NCBI GenBank assembly: GCA_030067055.1
Contig: JASJAL010000038.1
Location: forward strand, 1-19,188
Source of the DNA: Kiloniellales bacterium
Lineage (GTDB): Bacteria; Pseudomonadota; Alphaproteobacteria; Kiloniellales; JAKSBE01
Reading direction: 5' to 3'
DNA: 19,188 nt
Below, piece after piece: positions 8,843-16,068 of this stretch (its first letter is position 1; each line of letters opens with the position of its first letter). Both the position numbers and the translations under genes were made by a program. A model generated the notes under the pieces. It saw only the letters and a program-made list of their open reading frames with translations, ran no database searches and had not been told where the DNA came from.

Positions 8843-9220
8843 ATGGGGTTTCGTGCGGCATTCCTCCTCGCGGTCCTCACCATGGCGGGCCCGACCGGCT
8901 GCACGACACCGGACCGGGCCGAGGCGGTTTTTCTCTATCAGAACCAGGTGACCGCGGCGCTGGCCGAGGCCGTGCAGGTGGCCGAGGCCGAGGGCCGCGA
9001 CGTGGTCGAAGAACTCTATGACGCGGAGGCTGCGCTTCGGCGCGATTGCGGCCCCCTGCAGAACGCCGGCTACAGGCGCATCAACCAGGAAGAACTTGAC
9101 ACGGCACAAAAATTTGCCGCTTACGATTCCGTCGAGGCCTGCAATACCACGGCCGCCGAAGTGGAGGTTCTGATCCGAAAGGTCGACCCGGAAACAGCGA
9201 GCTATTTCCTGTCGGATTGA
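8843..9220 (+). CDS. Small predicted lipoprotein of unknown function
   Basis: A 125-residue protein with a lipoprotein-type signal: hydrophobic residues 3-15, then GPTGC with the modified Cys at position 20. The lipobox is not ideal, because Pro stands where Leu or Val is usual. The mature part is largely helical and acidic, with Ala- and Glu-rich stretches (about 25-65), and has two further cysteines (RRDCGP and VEACNT) that could form a disulphide in the periplasm. I do not recognise a family. ATG 8843 is preferred over an in-frame GTG at 8828 because it gives a normal signal peptide. It lies 24 bases after uvrB and 76 bases before msrB. Confidence 0.75.
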   Translation: MGFRAAFLLAVLTMAGPTGCTTPDRAEAVFLYQNQVTAALAEAVQVAEAEGRDVVEELYDAEAALRRDCGPLQNAGYRRINQEELDTAQKFAAYDSVEACNTTAAEVEVLIRKVDPETASYFLSD

Positions 9221-9296
9221 GGCCCGGTAAGATTTGCAAGACAGCGTCGGCCGCCGGACTCGACGCGTCGTTACGACCCTGGGGAGCAGGAGAGCC

Positions 9297-9725
9297 ATGA
9301 CCGCCAGCGATGCCAAGGACAAGATCCGCAAATCGGACGCAGAGTGGAAGCAGCAGCTGAGCCGCGAGCAGTTCCAGGTGACCCGGCGCAAGGGCACCGA
9401 GCGGGCCTTCACCGGCAAGTACCACGACGATAAGTCTCCAGGGACCTACGCCTGCATTTGCTGCGGCGCCCCCCTCTTCGACGCCGCGCACAAGTTCGAC
9501 TCCGGGACCGGCTGGCCGTCCTACTGGCAACCGATCGATGCCGAGGCCGTGGAGGAAGAAGAGGACCGTTCCTTCTTCATGGTCCGCACCGAAGTCCACT
9601 GCGCCCGCTGCGACGCCCATCTCGGTCATGTTTTCCCCGACGGCCCTCAGCCGACCGGCCAACGCTACTGTATCAACTCCGCCTCCTTGAACCTGGTGCC
9701 GAAGGGACAGGACGATCCCGACTAG
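9297..9725 (+). CDS. msrB: Peptide-methionine (R)-S-oxide reductase
   Basis: A 142-residue MsrB, which reduces the R form of methionine sulfoxide in damaged proteins. The zinc-binding pairs are Cys53/Cys56 ([11 protein letters not shown]) and Cys102/Cys105 ([13 protein letters not shown]). The catalytic Cys125 is in the hallmark [11 protein letters not shown]. The substrate-binding block [11 protein letters not shown] is at residues 67-77; the position used by some family members for a resolving cysteine is not Cys here, so recycling may use another thiol. There is no signal peptide, so it acts in the cytoplasm. ATG 9297 has GGAGAG just before it; the frame is open further upstream, but those residues do not look like the family. 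The GFA gene starts 42 bases downstream. Confidence 0.96.
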   Translation: MTASDAKDKIRKSDAEWKQQLSREQFQVTRRKGTERAFTGKYHDDKSPGTYACICCGAPLFDAAHKFDSGTGWPSYWQPIDAEAVEEEEDRSFFMVRTEVHCARCDAHLGHVFPDGPQPTGQRYCINSASLNLVPKGQDDPD

Positions 9726-9767
9726 CTTCGGAGGCCAGAACGAGGACCCAGCCGAGGGAGGCGAAGG

Positions 9768-10250
9768 ATGCCGGATCGGCCGGATTACCCGCTCGAAGGC
9801 GGCTGCACCTGCGGCGCGGTTCGCTACAGCCTGACGACGGCACCCTTGTTCGTCCATTGCTGCCACTGCCGCTGGTGCCAGCGGGAAACCGGCTCGGCCT
9901 TCGTGCTCAACGCTATGATCGAGGCCGATCGGGTCAGCCTGCTGCAGGGTACGCCGGAGGTCGTGGACACGCCCTCGGAAAGCGGCAAAGGGCAGAAGAT
10001 CGCACGCTGCCCGAGCTGCCGGATCGCGCTCTGGAGCACCTACGCCGGGGCCGGAGATGCGATCCGCTTTCTCCGCGTCGGCACCCTCGACGAGCCCGAT
10101 CGCCTACCGCCCGACATCCACATATTCACCGCTTCGAAGCAGCCCTGGGTTCTACTCCCGCCCGGTGTTCCGGCTGTTGAGGAATTCTATGATCGGAACC
10201 TGTGCTGGCCCCCTGAGAGCCTCGCCCGCCGCCGGACGCTTCAGGGCTGA
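9768..10250 (+). CDS. GFA-family zinc protein (glutathione-dependent formaldehyde-activating enzyme-like)
   Basis: A 160-residue protein of the GFA / CENP-V family. Members bind zinc through conserved cysteines; the name comes from a proposed enzyme that joins formaldehyde to glutathione, but most members have no proven role. Zinc motifs seen are Cys13-x-Cys15 (GGCTCGAVRY), the cluster CCHCRWCQ (31-38) and Cys81-x2-Cys84 (CPSC). The family phrase TGSAF follows at 41-45. Length and motif order are normal. A good site (GGGAGGCGAAGG) precedes ATG 9768. It is the last gene of the forward run from uvrB. A formaldehyde role should not be assumed. Confidence 0.9.
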   Translation: MPDRPDYPLEGGCTCGAVRYSLTTAPLFVHCCHCRWCQRETGSAFVLNAMIEADRVSLLQGTPEVVDTPSESGKGQKIARCPSCRIALWSTYAGAGDAIRFLRVGTLDEPDRLPPDIHIFTASKQPWVLLPPGVPAVEEFYDRNLCWPPESLARRRTLQG

Positions 10251-10447
10251 CCTTTCGAGGCCTTTTTCTGCCCAGCTATTCGGGTTCGATAAGGCCCGAT
10301 CCCGCAGGGCACAAAGCGCCGGAAGAGCGCACCGCCGGAATGCCGATCAGACATCGAACAGAGCCACGGGGCGCTCCGGAGGCTGAAGATTTCGCTCTCC
10401 GGCGAGCCCGATAACCCGGTATCGCGAGGTGGGTGTCTTGCCCCGGC
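10251..10447. other. Convergent intergenic region
   Basis: This 197-base gap lies between the stop codons of the GFA gene and the oxygenase gene, which face each other. It contains a T-rich run right after the GFA stop (10262-10267) with only a very short stem before it, and a dyad CGATA-ACCCGG-TATCG (10409-10424). No gene is supported. Confidence 0.4.
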
Positions 10448-11119
10448 CTAGAACAGCCGCGAGAGGCGCTTCATCGAGCGGGTAAAAGAGCGGTCGAAAC
10501 GCTGCTTGTACTGAGCCGCCCGGCTTTGCTGGAGCCAGCTCATCTGGATCGCCCGCCGCTCCCCGACGAATCTCTTGTAGCCGTGGAACGAGTGCTCTTC
10601 GCGCCGGAATGCGATCAGTGTGCCGCCGACAGGCGGCACCTCGGCGGCGTAGTCCTCTATGTCGGTCTTGGAGCGCAGGAAGCGCAGCCGGCCGCCCTCT
10701 TCCGTCCACTCGGAGTTGAAGTAGAGCAGGACGGTGATGATCTTGCTTCGATGGTCCGTGTGGATGTTCCCGTCACTGGCCTCCGAAAAGGCCCGAATAG
10801 TCAGGGTTTTCGGGCAGTCCGCGAGTTCAAGCCCGAACCTGCGGCCCAGACGCTTGGCGAACTTGCGACCCTCGAGCAAATCTAGAAGCCGCTGGAATCC
10901 AGGGCCGAAAGTGAGGGTTTCCGGCGAAAGATTGCCCGGGACGGTGATTTCGGGGAAGTCGCGGTTTGCAGTTGCCAAGCCTAGAGGAGTAATGAAATGC
11001 GGGACTACCAGGAAGTCAAAGGGATCGGACTGGAGCGGTGCCGCTTCCAGGGCGGCAAAGTCCAGGACCGAAGAATCGTAGTCCGCAGGGTGAGCGGCCG
11101 CCGTCGACGAGCTAGCCAT
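10448..11119 (-). CDS. 2-oxoglutarate/Fe(II)-dependent oxygenase
   Basis: A 223-residue oxygenase of the 2OG-Fe(II) superfamily, which uses 2-oxoglutarate and O2 to hydroxylate a substrate. The iron-binding facial triad is visible: His120 and Asp122 in NIHTDHRSK, and a distal His in HSFHGYKRF (His179 most likely, His176 as alternative). Arg188 or Arg189 (GERRAIQ) would hold the 2-oxoglutarate carboxylate. The double-stranded beta-helix spans about residues 105-197; a basic C-terminal tail follows. There is no signal peptide. It is transcribed away from sulfotransferase 1, with 578 bases between them, at the edge of the sulfotransferase cluster. A role in modifying the same glycan or its lipid is possible but not shown. 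The start lacks a strong ribosome binding site. Confidence 0.85.
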   Translation of the reverse strand: MASSSTAAAHPADYDSSVLDFAALEAAPLQSDPFDFLVVPHFITPLGLATANRDFPEITVPGNLSPETLTFGPGFQRLLDLLEGRKFAKRLGRRFGLELADCPKTLTIRAFSEASDGNIHTDHRSKIITVLLYFNSEWTEEGGRLRFLRSKTDIEDYAAEVPPVGGTLIAFRREEHSFHGYKRFVGERRAIQMSWLQQSRAAQYKQRFDRSFTRSMKRLSRLF

Positions 11120-11697
11120 GGGTATAACCTATTGTAAGTATTTGCTAGAGGTTGATTTGCGGAACATGCCCCACCCCCTCTTGGGCCGCTGACGAATGCC
11201 GGGCGAATTTCGCAGTCTAGAAGGCCATGTCCAATCTACGCTATCCAGTTCGTGCAATACTTGGCGCAAATTGGACCGAAAGAAAACACCTTTTCTCAAG
11301 TCCAGAGCCGCTACAAGACATAGTGCACCATACACGGCAATAAAAGACGCCGCGATTCGTTTTTTCTGCGGCGCAGGAGCGCAGTCGTTTGGGCAATTTG
11401 ACATTTTCGGCGGCCCCTGCCGAAGTCGGCGGGGGGCTTGCAGCGATCCTGTCGACGCACCGCGGCCTGTTGGCCGCGCGAAGCCGGCGCCCGGCAAGCG
11501 CCCGGGGACCAGCGCGCTTCTCCTCGGGTGACCCGAGACCCAGTTGGACCTTCGCCGGTCCTGGCGATCGGAGAGTGGCGCAGGGAAACCGGGTTGACAG
11601 GACATACTTTTTGCTTTCTCTCATCATCCGTCTTGGCCGGCATCGGCCATGATGCCCATCGATTCCTAGATCCTCGCAGAACGGGTCCAAAAAAGCC
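11120..11697. other. Long divergent intergenic region with several perfect hairpins
   Basis: This region separates the oxygenase and sulfotransferase 1 genes, which diverge. The left part is AT-richer. The right part holds CGCCGC/GCGGCG around a T-rich loop (11348-11373), CGCGGCC-TGTT-GGCCGCG (11461-11478) and CTCGGG-TGA-CCCGAG (11523-11537), all perfect stems. A consensus -35 box TTGACA is at 11594-11599, without a convincing -10 box at the right distance. Several frames stay open by chance here, but none shows protein features. The transcript leader of sulfotransferase 1 is probably long or starts near 11625. Confidence 0.5.
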
Positions 11698-12675
11698 TTG
11701 CGGCGCAGATTCAGCGAAGTCAGCCCATATATCGCTCGATATTCCCTGTTTTTCCTGCCACGGCGAAAAAGCGTGGCCGTCGAACGGTGGCTGAGGGGTC
11801 GCGAGGAGTATCGCAAGCTCCGGCTTGCGGACTGCGTCTTCGTGTCCTGGGGCAAGAGCGGACGAACCTGGTTGCGCCTGATGGTCTCCAGGTTCTACCA
11901 GATCAGACACGGCCTGACGGACAGCAGCTTCCTAGAGTTCGACAATCTGAACGCCAAGAACCCGGATATCCCGAAGATTTTCTTCACCCATGGCAACTAC
12001 CTGCGGGACTATACGTCGCACTGGGATAACGTCAGCGACTTCTATGACAAGAAAACCGTCTTTCTGGTCCGGGATCCGCGAGACGTCGCGGTGTCGCAGT
12101 ACTTCCAGTGGAAGTATCGCATGGATCCGCCAAAGAAGGCGCTGAACGCCTACCCGCCTCACGGCGACGATCTCTCAATCTACGACTTTGTCATGAACCA
12201 CGGCGCCGGCCTGCGCCGGATCGTCGAATTCTTCAATCTCTGGGCCGGGGAGCTGCCGAAGATGAGCTCCGTGCTGGTCATCCGTTACGAGGACATGCGC
12301 AAGGATCCCGAAGCGGTCCTGGGCAAAATATTGGAGTTCATGGGTACGGCGGGGTCGCCGGGCGAGGTCAAGGAGGCGGTCTCCTTCGCCGCCTTCGAGA
12401 ACATGAAGAACCTGGAGGAAAAGAAGCTCTTCAGGTTCAGCGGCAACCGCTTGCTGCCGGGCGACCGGGGAAACCCCGACTCCTACAAGGTGCGCCGGGC
12501 CAAGGTGGGCGGCTACCGCGACTACTTCGACGACGCCCAGGTCGAGGCGATCGATCGCTACGTGGAAGAGACGCTGGCCGGCGTCTTCGGCTACACCGAG
12601 GCCGGGCAATCCGCTCAGCCGGAGTCCGCGCCGTCCGGCTACGCGGCCAGCGACGGGGTACGTTCCAGGACCTGA
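11698..12675 (+). CDS. PAPS-dependent sulfotransferase (sulfotransferase 1)
   Basis: A 325-residue cytosolic-type sulfotransferase (Sulfotransfer_1 family), which moves a sulfuryl group from PAPS to a hydroxyl or amine. The 5'-phosphosulfate loop is WGKSGRTWLR (51-60). The presumed catalytic His98 is in FFTHGNY. The 3'-phosphate site is VRDPRDVAVSQY (124-135). The C-terminal PAPS-contact segment is KVRRAKVGGYRDYF (264-277). The start is a TTG at 11698 with no strong ribosome binding site; it is chosen because the paralogue at 13608-14555 has a matching N-terminus ahead of the shared VERW motif. The first in-frame alternative is GTG 11773, which would remove that part. The 3' end overlaps the oppositely oriented glycosyltransferase gene by 37 bases. 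The acceptor is unknown. Confidence 0.9.
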   Translation: MRRRFSEVSPYIARYSLFFLPRRKSVAVERWLRGREEYRKLRLADCVFVSWGKSGRTWLRLMVSRFYQIRHGLTDSSFLEFDNLNAKNPDIPKIFFTHGNYLRDYTSHWDNVSDFYDKKTVFLVRDPRDVAVSQYFQWKYRMDPPKKALNAYPPHGDDLSIYDFVMNHGAGLRRIVEFFNLWAGELPKMSSVLVIRYEDMRKDPEAVLGKILEFMGTAGSPGEVKEAVSFAAFENMKNLEEKKLFRFSGNRLLPGDRGNPDSYKVRRAKVGGYRDYFDDAQVEAIDRYVEETLAGVFGYTEAGQSAQPESAPSGYAASDGVRSRT

Positions 12676-13529
12676 AGCGCGTCGTGGCGCAGGTGGTTAC
12701 GTTCCATCTCTTCGCGCAGCAGCTCTTCCGTAACCACGCCCTGCTCCAGGCATTCCCGGAGCAGCCCGAAGAAAAACCGCTCCTGATTGGGATCACGATG
12801 CCGGCGGTAGCGGCCCAGCAGGGCGTAGGGCCCGAAGAGCTTGCGCCTCACCCGCCGGGCCCAGCCCAAGGGCTGAAAGCGCTGGGTCTTCTCGGCCGGG
12901 ACGAAGTCCACCGGTAGACCGGTCTTCCAAGGCTGGGTCCAGCGTTTCGTATTGTGCAGCAGCTTGGTATCCGCTGTCAGGGTGTCGAAATCGTTCCATC
13001 GGTTCTCGAACAGGCCGATCGCCTCGCCCGGCTCCAGCTTGAGGCAGATCCAGTCCATGTAGTCCCGCTTGAAAGCGAACATCTCGTTGAACTGCTCTTC
13101 GCAGCGCCAATGGGTCAGCTTGGCGCAGTCCAGCAGCATGACGCTGCTGGCCAGGCCCTTGGAGCCGCCGCGCGAACGGCAGACCACGGCCTTGCCTTCC
13201 ATGTCCCGGACCAGCAGGTCGTAGATGTCGCCGACGGCGAAAACGTCCGGATCGATGACGACAGCTCGGCCCGAATAGCCCATCAGCTCCGGCGGCAGGA
13301 AGCGAAGCGGGGTGAAGGACTGCAGATCGTCGTTGCGCCACCGCCGCTTCAGGCCGTCCCTCAAGTAGACCTCGCCTTCCTTCGCCTGAAAGAAGGGATG
13401 GTCCTTGTGATGCATGATCCGGATGTCGAACTTGTCGTTGTGCGCGCTGTTGCGTCGCAGGGAGTACTCCGAGACCAGCGCCCCGATCATCTGGCGGTGG
13501 TTCGTCTGAATGAAGACGCAGGGCTTCAA
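12639..13529 (-). CDS. GT8-like glycosyltransferase
   Basis: A 296-residue protein that looks like a GT-A glycosyltransferase related to family GT8. Residues about 3-11 (PCVFIQTNH) form the first nucleotide-binding strand. A DxD metal motif is at 93-95 in AVVIDPDVFAVGD. A late His in LLHNTKRWTQPWKTG (191-204) fits the GT8 pattern of a metal-binding His followed by a PW motif. I could not name a subfamily. The start is taken as TTG 13529 because AAGGGGGAG lies about five bases before it and it begins the first strand; an ATG at 13562 is in frame but would add 11 residues without a good site. It follows sulfotransferase 2 on the same strand after 78 bases, so the glycan it builds may be the sulfation target. 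It overlaps sulfotransferase 1 tail to tail. Confidence 0.72.
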   Translation of the reverse strand: MKPCVFIQTNHRQMIGALVSEYSLRRNSAHNDKFDIRIMHHKDHPFFQAKEGEVYLRDGLKRRWRNDDLQSFTPLRFLPPELMGYSGRAVVIDPDVFAVGDIYDLLVRDMEGKAVVCRSRGGSKGLASSVMLLDCAKLTHWRCEEQFNEMFAFKRDYMDWICLKLEPGEAIGLFENRWNDFDTLTADTKLLHNTKRWTQPWKTGLPVDFVPAEKTQRFQPLGWARRVRRKLFGPYALLGRYRRHRDPNQERFFFGLLRECLEQGVVTEELLREEMERNHLRHDALQVLERTPSLAA

Positions 13530-13607
13530 GATCGCTCCCCCTTGACTGCGAATTGTGAACACGTCCGACGGCAGCTCGGCCCGCTCCCGGGCGCCGGCGC
13601 AGGGAAT

Positions 13608-14555
13608 TCAGGCGCTCTGCGCGCGCCTGGGATCATCGGGCTCAGTGTAGCCGAAGGCGGGCGAGAGGCGCGAGCGGATGATGCTCTCGATCTCGCTGAC
13701 CTCGTCATCGTTGAAGTAGTCCCGATAGCCGCCGACCTTGGCACGGCGGACCTTGTAGGTGTTCGGATCGTTCCGGTCCTTGGCCACCATGCGTCCGCCG
13801 CTGAGCCAGAACACGCGCCGCTGTTCCATCTTGCGCATGTTCTCAACCGATGCGAATTCCACGGCATTTCGGATTTCTTCCGGGGTGCCGGGCGTGCCGA
13901 TGAACTCGGCGACCCGCGCCAATGCCGCTTCGGGCTGGGCGCGCAGGTCCTCGTAGCGCACGATCAGGATGTCCTCCAGCCGCTCGAACTCCTTCGCCCA
14001 GCCGTTCATGAAGTCGATCACCTTCGCCAGGCCGGCCTCCGTCCGGGCCACGAAATCGAAGATCGGCACCTCCTCGCCATGTGACGGGTAGGCATTGATC
14101 GATTTCTTGCGGGGGCGCATCCGGTAGCGCCACTGGAAATACTGGGACACCGCGACGTCGGCCGGATTGCGAACCAAAAGGACGATCTTCTTGCCGTAGT
14201 AGTCGGCCTTGCTGTCGTCGTTGCCGGTGTAGTCCTTGAGGTAGTTGTCGTGGGTGAAGAAAATCTTGGGGATTGCGCGGTTCTTGTAGTGAAGGTTGTC
14301 GAAGCCGATCAGGTGCCGCTCCGACAGCCCGTGCTTGACCTGATAGAGCCGCGATAACATGACCCGAAGCCAGGTGCGCCCGCTCTTTCCGAAAGACACG
14401 ATGACGCAGTCGGCCCGGCGCAGCTTCTTGAATTGATCAAGCCCGCGAACCCAGCGCTCGACCTCGATCTTCCGCTCCTTTGGCAGATGGAAGGTGGCCG
14501 CGCGGACGACAAGGCGCGTGAGCTTCTTCACCAGTCCCGACAACAAAGACCGCAT
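13608..14555 (-). CDS. PAPS-dependent sulfotransferase (sulfotransferase 2)
   Basis: A 315-residue sulfotransferase, closely related along its full length to sulfotransferase 1. The 5'-phosphosulfate loop is FGKSGRTWLR (55-64), the presumed catalytic His is His102 (FFTHDNY), the 3'-phosphate site is VRNPADVAVSQY (128-139), and the C-terminal segment is KVRRAKVGGYRDYF (268-281). A shared phrase after the 3'-phosphate site (FQWRYRM, then NAYPSHGEE) marks both as one subfamily. ATG 14555 is the start; the frame is open further upstream but those residues are Arg/Gly-rich and unlike the paralogue. It probably forms a transcription unit with the glycosyltransferase downstream. The pair may differ in acceptor specificity; this is inference. 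Confidence 0.92.
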   Translation of the reverse strand: MRSLLSGLVKKLTRLVVRAATFHLPKERKIEVERWVRGLDQFKKLRRADCVIVSFGKSGRTWLRVMLSRLYQVKHGLSERHLIGFDNLHYKNRAIPKIFFTHDNYLKDYTGNDDSKADYYGKKIVLLVRNPADVAVSQYFQWRYRMRPRKKSINAYPSHGEEVPIFDFVARTEAGLAKVIDFMNGWAKEFERLEDILIVRYEDLRAQPEAALARVAEFIGTPGTPEEIRNAVEFASVENMRKMEQRRVFWLSGGRMVAKDRNDPNTYKVRRAKVGGYRDYFNDDEVSEIESIIRSRLSPAFGYTEPDDPRRAQSA

Positions 14556-14811
14556 GACGGTTAATCCGACGCGATGGAGCGAATGATCCCAGCAGCTACC
14601 AACAATTTCACGGGCTGGCAAGCCCAAGCCTGGGTCGCCTTCCAGCAGCCCGCGAAGCCGGCCCAGCCGCAAGGGCTGTTCCCGGCTCTCGGCCCGGCAG
14701 GACGGCTGCAAGCCCTGCCTGGCAGGAGCGCCTCTGAGCGCCCTTGGTTCGAGCCGGCCTCGATGAAATTCCCGCCGCTTCAGGGTCACCCCGAGTGGGC
14801 GACAGACGTAA
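14556..14811. other. Intergenic region between ELM1-family gene and sulfotransferase 2
   Basis: This 256-base gap has no supported gene. It holds a near-palindrome CCTGCC-T-GGCAGG (14714-14726) and other GC-rich short stems. It should contain the end of the ELM1 transcript or the promoter for the sulfotransferase 2 and glycosyltransferase genes, but I see no clear promoter box. Confidence 0.4.
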
Positions 14812-15954
14812 TCAGCTATCTGCCATCAAGGCCCGGATACGCGAAACGGCGGGGCTGACGTCGTCGGGCAGTTCCCCCCGCGGGGGCAGAAAGCCTTTGC
14901 CCAGGGGCACGGCCAGGCCGTGGTCGATCAGCATCCCGTGAAACGCCCGGAAATCACGGGTCTGGGTCAAGAGCCCGAGGCGGTAGAAGCCCCGCGCCAC
15001 GACCCTGCGAAAGCGGTCGGCCAGGGTCTCTCCGTCCGGCGAGAAGATCCAGCGGGCGAAGGATCGCCGGGCCTGGTCGAGGGCGCCGAGCCGCCCCGAA
15101 GGCAGGGGAAAGATGGCCAGCGGTTTCCGCAGGCGGACGATCTCCACCATCATCGAGACGCTGTCCCCGGTCACCACGAAACCGTCCGCCAGGGCCAGGA
15201 GACCCAGGTAGGGATTTTCCGAGGCCTCGGGGGACCACTCGAAGAGCCGGGCCTCCGGCGGCAGCTTGGCCTTGAGGTCGGCGACGAGCTTTGGCGTCGT
15301 CCGGCGGCTGGTGGTGATGTAGGGCGTGCCGCCCAGATCCCGCACGATCCCGGTCACGACCTCGATCAGACCGTCGACGACCGAGGCGTTGAAGGCGAAG
15401 GGACTGGTGGGACCGCCGATCATGATCCCGATCAGGGGCCGCGGGAGCTCGGCAAAGCGTGCCTGCCACGCCTCCCCGGCCGCGGCGACGGCGCTTTCGT
15501 CGATCTGCATGAGCGGAAGGGAGACGGACATGACGTTCGGCAGCGGCGGCAGGTGCGCTTCGCTGCTGGCGATGATCAGGTCCAGGCGCTCGATGGCGCA
15601 GGACGGCTTGCCGACCAGAACGATCTTGGTGTGCCCGCCGGATTGCTCGCGGATCCAGAGCGCCGCCATGGACGGCCGTCGGCCGATCGTGATCACAAGA
15701 TCCGGCCAGGGCGGCTCCAGTGGGTCGGAACGCGACGGATCGATGTGGTGGAGCGAGGCCTCGACCCGCGGCTTGCCGAGCACGTAGGGCTCGCGCATCT
15801 GCAGGTGCTTGCGCTCGCAGTCCCAGCCCAGGGCCCGCGCCAGGGTTTCGACCTGTCCGTTGTCGCCCTTCTTGTCGCCCAGAACCAGCCAGACGCTTGG
15901 CTGGTTCAAGGGCTCGGTCGCGCGACTTTTCGCCACATCGGGTGAAGCAGGCAT
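14812..15954 (-). CDS. ELM1 family protein, predicted GT-B-like glycosyltransferase
   Basis: A 380-residue protein of the family named after plant mitochondrial fission protein ELM1. Bacterial members have a GT-B-like fold and are often mislabelled nucleoside-diphosphate-sugar epimerases. Family marks are VLGDKKGDNGQVETLARALG (24-43), IGGPTSPFAF (179-188) in the second Rossmann-like domain, and VTGDSVSMMVE (261-271), which resembles a donor-binding loop, followed by IFPLPSGRLG. Such genes commonly sit near lipid A or surface glycan genes; a direct reaction has not been established to my knowledge. Here it lies between two sulfotransferase genes on the same strand, which fits a surface glycan role. 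Full length. The start ATG 15954 has only a weak site before it. Confidence 0.88.
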   Translation of the reverse strand: MPASPDVAKSRATEPLNQPSVWLVLGDKKGDNGQVETLARALGWDCERKHLQMREPYVLGKPRVEASLHHIDPSRSDPLEPPWPDLVITIGRRPSMAALWIREQSGGHTKIVLVGKPSCAIERLDLIIASSEAHLPPLPNVMSVSLPLMQIDESAVAAAGEAWQARFAELPRPLIGIMIGGPTSPFAFNASVVDGLIEVVTGIVRDLGGTPYITTSRRTTPKLVADLKAKLPPEARLFEWSPEASENPYLGLLALADGFVVTGDSVSMMVEIVRLRKPLAIFPLPSGRLGALDQARRSFARWIFSPDGETLADRFRRVVARGFYRLGLLTQTRDFRAFHGMLIDHGLAVPLGKGFLPPRGELPDDVSPAVSRIRALMADS

Positions 15955-16068
15955 CGGCTCAAGGACACGTAGCCAGTCCGAGGCGCGGCAGAGGTCCCGC
16001 TACAGAGACCCGGGCCTTGACCACCTCGGCTGGCCAGGACCGGGAAGCCGCAGACCGCGAAGAGGCCA

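Noticed and set aside
11241..11910. Overlapping minus-strand frames of about 200 codons before sulfotransferase 1
   Set aside because: Several different frames are open at once with Arg/Pro/Ala-rich content and partly overlap the sulfotransferase; none resembles a protein family.
12954..14084. A 376-codon plus-strand frame across the glycosyltransferase and sulfotransferase 2 genes
   Set aside because: It spans two real minus-strand genes and the gap between them, which shows it is a GC-bias artefact.
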